Shown: positions 6,589-14,749 of the stretch, piece after piece
Numbering within the stretch: the stretch's first letter is position 1
How the letters are laid out: each line of letters starts with the position of its first letter
From: Lachnoclostridium sp. UBA3320
Lineage (GTDB): Bacteria > Bacillota > Clostridia > Lachnospirales > Lachnospiraceae
NCBI GenBank assembly: GCA_002361175.1
Contig: DESG01000117.1
Coordinates: forward strand, 465-31,942
DNA length: 31,478 bases
Direction of reading: 5' to 3'
The notes under the pieces: model-generated
Databases searched by the model: none
Told to the model about the DNA's origin: nothing
Seen by the model: only the letters and a program-made list of their open reading frames with translations
Position numbers and translations under genes: made by a program

Positions 6589-8268
6589 TTAGAATACATG
6601 TTCTTTTCCAAGATACTTTTCTTCAAATTCTTTTGCAGGAACAGGTTTTGAAAAATAAAATCCCTGCACATAATCAGGTTTAAGTTCTTTTACACATTTA
6701 AAATCCTCTTTTGTTTCAACACCTTCATAACATACCATTAAATTAAGATTGTGTGCAAGTTCAGTAAACTGTTTTACAACTACATAATCATAGTGATTTG
6801 TCTTTATGCCTTTTATAAATGCCTGATCAATCTTTATTAAATTAAACATCATTTCCTTAATATAACGCAAATTTGAATATCCAGTGCCAAAATCGTCTAT
6901 AGCAAGATTTAAGCTTCTGCTGTGGAATGATTCAAGAATATTTTGAGTAGCATGACATGAATCAAGTTCGCCACTTTCAGTAATTTCAAATAATACATTA
7001 TCACTGCTTAAACCATATTTCTCAATAAATAAATCAATATCACTTATAACATTGCTCTTTTTAATCTGTACAAAAGAAATATTTATATTCACACGAAAAT
7101 ATGGACATTTTTTCTGCCATTCCATACATTTACTCAAAGCTTCTCCAATAATCCATCTTCCAACAGGTATTATAAGTCCGCTTTCTTCAAGAAGTGGTAT
7201 AAAGACCCCTGGTGATATTATGCCAAATTCTTCATTTTGCCACCTTAGAAGTGCTTCTGCTCCGTATATACATGCTTTTTCCATATTTACTATAGGTTGA
7301 TAATAAAGTTCAAATCCTTCAAAATCGTTTTTAACTGATTTGCGAAGGGCTTCCTGCATTTTAAGTTTTCTCACGTATTCATTGTACTCTTTTTCATCAT
7401 AAGTAACACACATATTTTTGCCATATATTTTTGCAAGCCTAAGTGCAAACTCTGCTTTTTCAATAAGTTTTAAATCTATCTCATCTTCTAAATTAAAATA
7501 TACAGAACCGCCTGATATTGTATAAAAAAGTTTATAGCATTTTTCACTAATATGTTTATCAACTGCTTTTCTTATTTTTGTGTACATTATTTCTGCTGGA
7601 TTATCCTGTATAGAATCAATTCCCTGACAAAGAATCATTATTTCATCTCCGCTCATACGGTAAAACTTTGCTTCATTACTTACAGTTTTAATAATGCACT
7701 GTGCAAGTTCATTTAATGTCTCATTGCCAGTTTCTTTACTGTATCTTTCATTGATATCTTTAAAATTATCTACACCTATAAGCAGTAGGAAACCATTTTC
7801 AAACGATGTTTTATCTATATTTAGTATATCTTGTCTTAGTCTTATCTCTCTATATAACCCAGTTATATTATCAATCTTATTTTTTCTTCCCATTTCTGAT
7901 ACTATACCTATAAGGTAATGTACCTTGCCATCTTTATTAAATATTACCTGTCCCCTACAACTTACCCATATAGGATTGCCATTTTTATTAAGCCACCTAT
8001 ATTCAAGGTCAAGTTCATTTAAAAGTCCTGTTTCAATTAAATCTAAATTTCTATTTAAAATATCCCTGTCATCAGGATATACACATTTATTTATAACAGC
8101 CTTAGCGTTATAAAAATCCCAATTATCTAAAAGAAAAACTTCTGTTGCCCTTTCTGTAATATTATAGTGGTCTTCTATAAAATCAAATATAAATAAATAA
8201 TCATCTGTGCTCTTTGACAATATCTTAAAGACGCTGTTAAACTGTTCAAAGCTGATTTTGTCATTCAT
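6589..8268 (-). CDS. PAS-GGDEF-EAL cyclic-di-GMP protein, probably a phosphodiesterase
   Basis: This is a 559-residue cytoplasmic signalling protein. Residues about 15-125 form a PAS-like sensor (LEYRWLNKNGNPIWVSCRGQV). Residues 133-290 form a GGDEF domain whose signature is SGDEI (206-210), with D167 of DNFKDIN kept and no RxxD inhibitory site. Residues 305-550 form an EAL domain with its catalytic set intact: E338-A-L, N395, E428, D458-D459 (DDFGTGYS), K479, E515 (EGVET) and Q535. It should therefore hydrolyse c-di-GMP to pGpG, while the degenerate GGDEF part may only bind GTP as a regulator. Weak cyclase activity cannot be excluded. AAGGGGG lies 6 bases before ATG. It is 12 bp downstream of the CPBP gene, so the two are probably co-transcribed. 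Confidence 0.94.
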   Translation of the reverse strand: MNDKISFEQFNSVFKILSKSTDDYLFIFDFIEDHYNITERATEVFLLDNWDFYNAKAVINKCVYPDDRDILNRNLDLIETGLLNELDLEYRWLNKNGNPIWVSCRGQVIFNKDGKVHYLIGIVSEMGRKNKIDNITGLYREIRLRQDILNIDKTSFENGFLLLIGVDNFKDINERYSKETGNETLNELAQCIIKTVSNEAKFYRMSGDEIMILCQGIDSIQDNPAEIMYTKIRKAVDKHISEKCYKLFYTISGGSVYFNLEDEIDLKLIEKAEFALRLAKIYGKNMCVTYDEKEYNEYVRKLKMQEALRKSVKNDFEGFELYYQPIVNMEKACIYGAEALLRWQNEEFGIISPGVFIPLLEESGLIIPVGRWIIGEALSKCMEWQKKCPYFRVNINISFVQIKKSNVISDIDLFIEKYGLSSDNVLFEITESGELDSCHATQNILESFHSRSLNLAIDDFGTGYSNLRYIKEMMFNLIKIDQAFIKGIKTNHYDYVVVKQFTELAHNLNLMVCYEGVETKEDFKCVKELKPDYVQGFYFSKPVPAKEFEEKYLGKEHVF

Positions 8269-8280
8269 AATAAACCCCCT

Positions 8281-9129
8281 TTAGTTGTATTGCTTTTCCA
8301 TATTATACTTATCCATACATCTATTTATAAAATATCGCAGACTAAATGCAAGCATAATAACTGAAAACACAGTTAAAATCATAAATAAAACCGCCATAAT
8401 TACAGAATCGTCACCAAAAATATATTGTATTATATAAGTTGTGGAATTAAATATTATATGTGTTAATATTGAACAAATTATGCTGCCTGTTGCATAAATA
8501 ACCATTCCTAAAACTATGCCAAGAAGAAATGCATATATTCCTTGTATTAAATTCATATGATATATTCCAAAAAGCAACGCCTGTATTATATTGCCAGTAA
8601 AGAAACCAAATGCAAGACGTGTTCTGTCAAATATTGCTCCACGAAATATAATCTCCTCAGATGCTGGTCCTATAATAAGCACATAGATAAATGTAATAAC
8701 TCCTCCGCTTGGCTCAAGATTTTGCATAATCTGATTGTAATTTTCAAATGCCTGTGGCATAAAATTCATAATAAGTGATAAAAAAACTGTAAGAGATATA
8801 CAGCCGCAGGCTCCTGCCCCCATAATACCCATTATATTACCAAACGTAAATACTTTTCTATAATCCATACCTTTTATGCGCCAGTTTGACTTTAGATAGA
8901 GAATAAGACACCATATCATTGACAATATTGCACTTATTGCAGATATCCACATAATATGTGATGTACTTCCTGCAAGCCCTCCTATGGCATCAGTATATGA
9001 TGCACCTGATATCGCTTTAGTAAAAATGTACCCTAATGTATAAATGGCAGACGCAAATATCTGCATCAGTATAATACCAGCAAATATAAGGAGTACTTTA
9101 ATACTGCAAGTAAGTTGTAATTTTCGCAT
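8281..9129 (-). CDS. CPBP family intramembrane glutamic protease
   Basis: This 282-residue polytopic membrane protein of the CAAX protease/bacteriocin-processing family has about 6-8 hydrophobic segments. The three family motifs are present: EExxxR (E158-E159-I-I-F-R163, in ASEEIIFRG), FxxxH (F187-G-I-Y-H191) and HxxxN (H224-I-I-F-N228). These residues form the active site of the Rce1-type glutamic proteases. Bacterial members process peptides or act in immunity to bacteriocins, but nothing nearby identifies a substrate. AGGAGG lies 7 bases before ATG. It is the first gene after the ftsZ terminator-like hairpin and heads the run of four genes ending with miaB. Confidence 0.92.
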   Translation of the reverse strand: MRKLQLTCSIKVLLIFAGIILMQIFASAIYTLGYIFTKAISGASYTDAIGGLAGSTSHIMWISAISAILSMIWCLILYLKSNWRIKGMDYRKVFTFGNIMGIMGAGACGCISLTVFLSLIMNFMPQAFENYNQIMQNLEPSGGVITFIYVLIIGPASEEIIFRGAIFDRTRLAFGFFTGNIIQALLFGIYHMNLIQGIYAFLLGIVLGMVIYATGSIICSILTHIIFNSTTYIIQYIFGDDSVIMAVLFMILTVFSVIMLAFSLRYFINRCMDKYNMEKQYN

Positions 9130-9164
9130 AAATTCCTCCTAAATACAAATTTAGTAATAAAAGT

Positions 9165-9205
9165 GAAGTCCGGACTTGCAACATTGAAATCCAAGTCCGG
9201 ACTCG
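9165..9205 (-). terminator. Hairpin after ftsZ built from two CCGGAC palindromes
   Basis: Two copies of a near-identical palindrome (AAGTCCGGACTT at 9166-9177 and AAGTCCGGACT at 9193-9203) can pair over about 12 bp across a 13-base gap. It lies 14 bp after the ftsZ stop, and on the minus strand it is followed by CACTTTTATT. A Rho-independent terminator or processing site at the end of the division cluster fits, though the U-run is poor. Confidence 0.55.
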
Positions 9206-9219
9206 CATTTAAATATGTA

Positions 9220-10425
9220 TCATCTTTTTCTTTGTAAAAATTCAGGTATTTTTATTCCTCCATCATCTGACTGGCGGTTATATGAAGGTGTAGGAATCTT
9301 TATAGGACCTGGCGTTACAGGCTCATTAGTTTGCATCTGTTTAACAGGTTCTTCTTGCGCATTAATTTTAGTTACAGTCTTTTCTCTTGGCAGTGCAGTC
9401 TGAGTCTTTCTGGCATCTGGTTTTATAAATGCCACTTTTGATGACGATTGCTGTTTTGACTTTGACTCTTCCATATCCTCTTCAAGTCCTGTTGCAATAA
9501 CAGTTATCTGGACAACATCAGGATTTTGACCATCACTTACACCAAAAATAATATTGCAGTTCTCACCTGTAAGATTTTCAACATAGTAAGCAGCCTCACT
9601 TGCTTCCTGTAGACCTACATCATTGCCCGAAATATTTATAATAACATGTGATGCACCTTCTATTGTTGTCTCCAAAAGAGGGCTTGATATAGCCTGCTGA
9701 ACAGCATCAATACACTTGTCATCTCCACTTCCCATACCAATACCGATATGGGCAATTCCTTTTTCTTTCATAACAGTCTGTACATCAGCAAAGTCAAGGT
9801 TAATAAGACCTGGAACATTGATAAGGTCAGTAATACCCTGTACACCCTGCTGCAACACTTCATCAGCCTTTTTTAAAGCATCAGGCATAGATGTTCGCCT
9901 GTCAACTATTTCAAGCAGCTTATCATTAGGAATTACAATAAGCGTATCTACATTCTGTTTTAATTTTTCAATACCAGAAAGAGCATTATTCATACGGCTT
10001 CTAGCTTCAAACCGGAAAGGTTTAGTTACAATGCCTACAGTCAGTATTCCCATATCTTTTGATATCTCTGCAACAATAGGAGCTGCGCCTGTGCCTGTGC
10101 CACCTCCCATACCGCATGTTACGAATACCATGTCAGCTCCTTTAACTATATCTGTAATTTCCTCCCGATTTTCTTCTGCAGCAGCTTTGCCAACTTCAGG
10201 GTCAGCTCCTGCACCAAGGCCTTTTGTAAGCTTTTCCCCTATCTGGAGACAAATAGGGGCTTTGCAATTTAAAAGATGCTGTTTATCTGTATTTATACAT
10301 ATAAATTCTACGCCCTGTATTCCTTCTTCTATCATACGGTTTACGGCATTATTTCCTCCGCCGCCAACTCCTATAACCAATATTTTTGCGGCTAAATCTG
10401 CCTCGTTTGTCTTTATCTCTAACAA
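9220..10425 (-). CDS. ftsZ: Cell division GTPase FtsZ
   Basis: This tubulin homologue polymerises into the Z-ring and recruits the divisome. The 401 residues have the nucleotide-binding opening ILVIGVGGGGNNAVNRM (15-31), the tubulin signature GGGTGTG (107-113), the T7 catalytic loop NLDFADV and a variable linker rich in Gln, Lys and Pro. The C-terminal partner-binding peptide is IKIPEFLQRKR. The start is TTG at 10425. GAAGGAGG lies 7 bases upstream, and no in-frame ATG occurs before residue 31, which is already inside the GTPase fold. A sigma-A-like promoter lies 47 bp upstream, so ftsZ can be expressed apart from the rest of the cluster. No ftsA is adjacent. Confidence 0.98.
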   Translation of the reverse strand: MLEIKTNEADLAAKILVIGVGGGGNNAVNRMIEEGIQGVEFICINTDKQHLLNCKAPICLQIGEKLTKGLGAGADPEVGKAAAEENREEITDIVKGADMVFVTCGMGGGTGTGAAPIVAEISKDMGILTVGIVTKPFRFEARSRMNNALSGIEKLKQNVDTLIVIPNDKLLEIVDRRTSMPDALKKADEVLQQGVQGITDLINVPGLINLDFADVQTVMKEKGIAHIGIGMGSGDDKCIDAVQQAISSPLLETTIEGASHVIINISGNDVGLQEASEAAYYVENLTGENCNIIFGVSDGQNPDVVQITVIATGLEEDMEESKSKQQSSSKVAFIKPDARKTQTALPREKTVTKINAQEEPVKQMQTNEPVTPGPIKIPTPSYNRQSDDGGIKIPEFLQRKR

Positions 10426-10471
10426 AGTTGCTCCTCCTTCAATTATGCAATCTCAAATTCCCCTAACATAT

Positions 10472-10500
10472 ATTGTACTAATTCACTGGAGAATAATCAA
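10472..10500 (-). promoter_or_regulatory. Putative sigma-A promoter of ftsZ
   Basis: On the minus strand TTGATT (10500-10495), a 17-bp spacer and TACAAT (10477-10472) lie in the 97-bp gap between divIB and ftsZ. Spacing is ideal and both boxes match 5/6 or 4/6 of consensus. Confidence 0.6.
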
Positions 10501-10522
10501 GAGAATATATGTTCTTTTTTTA

Positions 10523-11227
10523 TTAATTTTGTTTAAGCACAATTTTATCACCTGTATTGTAATTTTCCATATCTATAGTGCCGCTAAGTTTCTTTTTATT
10601 TGCTGTATTAAGAACTTCCGCCAGTACTGCAAGTTGGTCATTATAAAGTTTCTTTTTTCCAAGATGTACCTGCACATTGCCTGAATAAAGCATTATATCA
10701 CCATCATTTATATGGATTCTCTTCACACTTATTCCATAGTGATTTATAAGTTGTGATACATTCATTATGGCATCAAACAGCGAATCATCTTCTACTTTAA
10801 ATTTTTCACCGATGGCAAAGTCACCAAATTTAATACCTGAAACTAGAGGAACTTCCTGTCTTCGCCTTGAAAGGCTTTCAAGTACAGTACCTTCCCTGTC
10901 AAAGTACACATATTGTCCCATATATTTGATACAGCCACTTATAGCTTTGTCATATACATGCAGTATCACTGTATTGCGGTCTTCATAATCTATGTCTATA
11001 TCTTCAATAAATGGAAGCTTGTTAATTCCAAAAATTTTATTATACAATAATAATATAAGTTCATTGTCAAAATACTTCTTTACAAATACAGAAGATTTTA
11101 TCTCCTCCTCTGTATAAATATCTGTTCCTTCTACTTTAACCGTATCTATATGAAAAGCAAAATATAACACGCCTATAAGTAAAAACAGAAAAATAATAAA
11201 CAACAATATATTTTTTAAGCGCCTCAT
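10523..11227 (-). CDS. divIB: Division protein DivIB/FtsQ
   Basis: This 234-residue bitopic membrane protein belongs to the divisome; with FtsL and DivIC it links the Z-ring to the septal synthases. It has a short basic N-terminus (MRRLKN) and one membrane segment (about 7-25). An extracellular POTRA domain opens with FHIDTVKVEGTDIYTEEEIK. The beta-domain contains DREGTVLESL and VPLVSG, typical of FtsQ/DivIB. I start at ATG 11227, since AAAGGA lies 6 bases upstream; the TTG two codons earlier abuts that site. It follows ftsW with a gap of 13 bp. murG, often placed between these two in Clostridia, is absent. Confidence 0.92.
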   Translation of the reverse strand: MRRLKNILLFIIFLFLLIGVLYFAFHIDTVKVEGTDIYTEEEIKSSVFVKKYFDNELILLLYNKIFGINKLPFIEDIDIDYEDRNTVILHVYDKAISGCIKYMGQYVYFDREGTVLESLSRRRQEVPLVSGIKFGDFAIGEKFKVEDDSLFDAIMNVSQLINHYGISVKRIHINDGDIMLYSGNVQVHLGKKKLYNDQLAVLAEVLNTANKKKLSGTIDMENYNTGDKIVLKQN

Positions 11228-11240
11228 TGCCAATCCTTTA

Positions 11241-12383
11241 TCACTTTTGTTTTATCTGTCTTGACACACCAAGTACAAGCCCCATTTCTGTCATTATAAT
11301 CATTTCAGAAGTACCACCATAACTTATAAATGGCAGTGGTATACCTGTTGATGGTATAGAGTTAGTCACTACTGCAACATTTATTACAACCTGTATTGCA
11401 AGCTGCACCATTACACCTACACACAGCATTGTACCAAAAATATCAGGTGCGTGACATGCTATTACAACTATGCGCCAAAATAACACAAGAAATGCAAGTA
11501 TTACAAGTGCTGCACCCACTATGCCAAGTTCTTCACATATTACAGCAAATATCATATCATTATATGCTTCGGGTATATATCCAAGCTTTTGCATACTCTG
11601 CCCAAGCCCTTTGCCAAGCAGTCCTCCCGAAGCAATCGCATAAAGTCCTTGTTTTATCTGCAGTGCGTTTGGATGCGTTTCCACGTTAAGCCATATCTGT
11701 ACACGCTCCATTCTGAATGGGTCTCCAAATATTATGTAAACTGCCATAACACAAGCAAGCAATAGTGCACATATTATAAAATAACCTTTTTTATTACTTG
11801 CCACAAAGCACATGCCTATTGATATACCGCCAATTATTATTGCAGAGCTTAAGTTTTCCTTGGCTATAAGGATTATAAGCGGCATCATATATGCCATTAT
11901 ACATAAAAAACCTGTAAAGCTGTCAAGTGCCCTTCTGTTTCTGTATACTGCATATGATATAAAAAGTATTGCAGCTATTTTGCTTATTTCAGAAGGCTGA
12001 AACTGTATTGGTCCAAATTCTATCCATCTTTTTGCACCGTTGTGCTCTGCACCTATAAACAATACCGCTATCTGTAGTGCAAGAGCAACTATATATGCAA
12101 CATGCGAAAGAGACAGTGAATATCTGCCTGATGTTTTTTGTATAAATATCTGGTAATCTATTTTTGAAATCGCAAGCATAAGTACAAAACCTATGCCAAG
12201 TCCTTGAAGCTGCGATTTAACAAAACGGAACGGCTGCCCAAATACAGATGCCCTGTAATATCCAGCACTGTATATCATAAGAACTCCGAACAAAGCTATG
12301 CCCACTGTCATAAAAAGCAACATATAATCATACTGTGTAAAAGTTTTTATCCTGCTTTTTTTTCGCTGTGCTGTCCTCGCCAT
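11241..12383 (-). CDS. ftsW: SEDS peptidoglycan glycosyltransferase FtsW/SpoVE
   Basis: This 380-residue polytopic protein of the SEDS family polymerises lipid II at the septum together with a class B PBP. About ten membrane segments are visible. Family marks are GVLMIYSAGYYRA near the N-terminus, the ANRW-type segment GAKRWIEFGPIQFQPSE, and the C-terminal signature SIPSTGIPLPFISYGGTS. The basic N-terminus (ARTAQRKKSRIK) is cytoplasmic. AGGAGG lies 9 bases before ATG. The gene sits between murD and divIB and is probably the vegetative FtsW. A sporulation-specific SpoVE role cannot be separated by sequence alone, because two class B PBPs are encoded upstream. Confidence 0.93.
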   Translation of the reverse strand: MARTAQRKKSRIKTFTQYDYMLLFMTVGIALFGVLMIYSAGYYRASVFGQPFRFVKSQLQGLGIGFVLMLAISKIDYQIFIQKTSGRYSLSLSHVAYIVALALQIAVLFIGAEHNGAKRWIEFGPIQFQPSEISKIAAILFISYAVYRNRRALDSFTGFLCIMAYMMPLIILIAKENLSSAIIIGGISIGMCFVASNKKGYFIICALLLACVMAVYIIFGDPFRMERVQIWLNVETHPNALQIKQGLYAIASGGLLGKGLGQSMQKLGYIPEAYNDMIFAVICEELGIVGAALVILAFLVLFWRIVVIACHAPDIFGTMLCVGVMVQLAIQVVINVAVVTNSIPSTGIPLPFISYGGTSEMIIMTEMGLVLGVSRQIKQK

Positions 12384-12409
12384 ACAGCCATTCCTCCTTT
12401 CCTAACTAT

Positions 12410-13759
12410 TCAGAGGCTGTTTACATACTTTTTAAACATTTCTCCTCGCTCTTCATAATTTTTAAACATGCCCCAGCTTGCACATGCTGGTGATAAAAGA
12501 ACAGCATCACCAGCCCCAGCATGTTTACTGCTTATATTTACAGCTTCTTCAAGTGAATCCACTTTTATTATATTATTAAATCCTGCTTTTATTGCAGCAT
12601 CTGCTATCTTGTCTGCTGTAGCCCCTAAAAGTACAAGGCATTTTACTTTATTTTTAAATGAAGCTATCCATTCATCATAAGATGACTCTTTGTCATATCC
12701 ACCACCTATTACTATTGTAGGTCTTACCATAGCTTCAACTGCTTTTATTGCAGCGTCAGGGTTAGTTCCCTTTGAATCATTATAATATTTTACACCATTA
12801 ACTTCTCTTACAAACTCAATTCTATGCTCAACTGCATTAAACTCTTTTACCGATTTTCTTATATAATCTACAGGTACTCCTGCATGCATTGCAATGGCAA
12901 CTGCTGCCATCACATTTTCATAATTGTGCTTTCCTAAAAGTTTCAAATCATGGATATTACAAATGTTAATGCGCCCTGTATCTATATCAGAATATATGAT
13001 TTCTTCATCTTCCATCCATATTCCACGTTCTAATATATGCCCACTGCTAAACCAAAATACATTTGCTTTTATATCTTTTGCAATATTTCTTAAATATTTA
13101 TCTTCATAATTAAGAACACATACATCTGTCATCTCTTGATTTTTTGCAATTTTTGCCTTTGTACTTACATAACATTCCATAGTATGATGTCTATTTAAAT
13201 GGTCAGGAGTAATATTTAGTATAGCAGAAACTTTTGGCTTAAATGTATAAATAGTTTCAAGCTGAAAACTGCTTATCTCTGCAACTGTTACAGAAGAATC
13301 TTTCATAGCGTCTGCATATTCAGTATACGGCATTCCAATATTTCCTACAACAAATACATCATCAAAATATGATTTCATTATCTCTCCTGTAAGAGCCGTT
13401 GTAGTTGTTTTGCCATTAGTTCCTGTTATTGCATACACTTTTCCTTTTCCGCACACATATGCAAGTTCAATCTCGCCCCACACAGGTATATTTTTTGCTT
13501 TAAGTTTAAGAACAAGAGGGGAATCTACTGGCACACCAGGGCTTATAACTGCAATATCAACATTTTCAAGTACACTGTCCTCTATTTCACCGATTACTAA
13601 CTTAAAGTCAGTATCTTTTGAAAATCTTGACATTACTTCTTCTTTATCAAGCTTATCATTGCCTTCTAAAACAATTATTTTTGCTCCTTTTTTTGAAAGA
13701 AGAGAAACGGCAGCAACACCGCTTTTACCTGTACCAACGACTAAAAATGTTTTTTGCAT
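12410..13759 (-). CDS. murD: UDP-N-acetylmuramoylalanine-D-glutamate ligase MurD
   Basis: MurD adds D-glutamate to UDP-MurNAc-L-Ala using ATP, in the cytoplasm. The 449 residues show the three Mur-ligase domains. The N-terminal Rossmann part has VVGTGKSGVAAVSLL; the ATP-binding loop is GTNGKTTTTAL (about 114-124). The central part includes NITPDHLNRH and the ligase motif NDSKGTNPDAAIKAV. The C-terminal domain holds GGYDKESSYDEW and ends with LLSPACASWGMFKNYEERG, typical of MurD. Its ribosome site GGAGG is formed by the last codons (Gly-Gly) of mraY, whose stop lies 1 bp from the murD ATG, so the two are probably translationally coupled. Confidence 0.97.
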   Translation of the reverse strand: MQKTFLVVGTGKSGVAAVSLLSKKGAKIIVLEGNDKLDKEEVMSRFSKDTDFKLVIGEIEDSVLENVDIAVISPGVPVDSPLVLKLKAKNIPVWGEIELAYVCGKGKVYAITGTNGKTTTTALTGEIMKSYFDDVFVVGNIGMPYTEYADAMKDSSVTVAEISSFQLETIYTFKPKVSAILNITPDHLNRHHTMECYVSTKAKIAKNQEMTDVCVLNYEDKYLRNIAKDIKANVFWFSSGHILERGIWMEDEEIIYSDIDTGRINICNIHDLKLLGKHNYENVMAAVAIAMHAGVPVDYIRKSVKEFNAVEHRIEFVREVNGVKYYNDSKGTNPDAAIKAVEAMVRPTIVIGGGYDKESSYDEWIASFKNKVKCLVLLGATADKIADAAIKAGFNNIIKVDSLEEAVNISSKHAGAGDAVLLSPACASWGMFKNYEERGEMFKKYVNSL

Positions 13760-13760
13760 A

Positions 13761-14747
13761 TTATCCTCCTAAATAGAGAGCAGCAAGCGCAATCAGGCAC
13801 ATAATAACAGTAAACATCGAAAAGACTGTAACGACTTTCGTTTCCTGCCAGCCACACTGCTCAAAATGATGGTGTATTGGCGCCATTTTAAAAAAGCGTT
13901 TTCCACCGCTTATCTTAAAATAAACAACTTGTATAATCACTGACAAAACTTCTATAAGGTAAACTGCACCAACAATAACTATAAATATCGGCAGTTTTAA
14001 CATAAGTGCAGCAGATGATACAAAGCCACCAAGCGCAAGCGAACCAGTATCTCCCATAAACACACTTGCTGGATAGACATTATACAGTAAAAATCCCATA
14101 AGCGAGCCTGCAACAGAAGCTGTGACAGGCATAATACCGCTTTTCATTCCATATGCTACAACTGTAAAAAATATTGCTACCAGAAGTGTTACGCTTGAAG
14201 CGAGTCCATCTAGCCCATCTGTAAAATTAGTTCCATTGACTGTACCAAGCATAACAAAATATACAAATACCACAAATACAGGCAACGGCATTGATATATA
14301 AAGTCCATCTGTTATTCCACCTGAAAATGGCACTAAAAATTCAGGTTCATAACCTAATTTAAATAAATAATAATAAATAAAAATTCCTGCCACAACAGCT
14401 TGAAGTACAATTTTTTGCCATGGTGTAAGTCCTAGTGAACGTTTCAAGACTACTTTAATATAATCATCAAGAAATCCTATAAGCCCAAAACCAAGTGTTG
14501 CAAAAAGCACAGGAAGTACTTCACTGTTTCCCCTTACGTATATAAGTGATATAAGCGTAGTACAAGCAAGTATAATTAGTCCGCCCATTGTGGGTGTACC
14601 TGCTTTTTTCAGATGTTCACGTGGACCATCCTCTCTGACGTACTGTCCAAACTTCATTTTTTTCAGAAAAGGTATTATTATGGGACACAATACTATACTT
14701 ACAGCAAATGCCATAAGTACAGGTATTACCACACTCATGTAATCCAT
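13761..14747 (-). CDS. mraY: Phospho-MurNAc-pentapeptide transferase MraY
   Basis: MraY makes lipid I by moving phospho-MurNAc-pentapeptide to undecaprenyl phosphate. This 328-residue protein has about ten membrane segments and all family signatures. They are REDGPREHLKKAGTPTMGG near the N-terminus, GFLDDYIKV with the catalytic aspartates, NGTNFTDGLDGLA, NVYPASVFMGDTGSLALGG and the C-terminal MAPIHHHFEQCGWQE. The GGAG site sits in the last codons of the preceding pbp gene, whose stop lies 2 bp from this ATG. Coupling of pbp, mraY and murD by overlap is tight. Confidence 0.98.
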   Translation of the reverse strand: MDYMSVVIPVLMAFAVSIVLCPIIIPFLKKMKFGQYVREDGPREHLKKAGTPTMGGLIILACTTLISLIYVRGNSEVLPVLFATLGFGLIGFLDDYIKVVLKRSLGLTPWQKIVLQAVVAGIFIYYYLFKLGYEPEFLVPFSGGITDGLYISMPLPVFVVFVYFVMLGTVNGTNFTDGLDGLASSVTLLVAIFFTVVAYGMKSGIMPVTASVAGSLMGFLLYNVYPASVFMGDTGSLALGGFVSSAALMLKLPIFIVIVGAVYLIEVLSVIIQVVYFKISGGKRFFKMAPIHHHFEQCGWQETKVVTVFSMFTVIMCLIALAALYLGG

Positions 14748-14749
14748 AA

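Noticed and set aside
9716..10684. Long plus-strand frame of 322 codons opposite ftsZ
   Set aside because: It is antisense to the conserved FtsZ coding region; no ribosome site and Pro/Ser-rich shadow composition.
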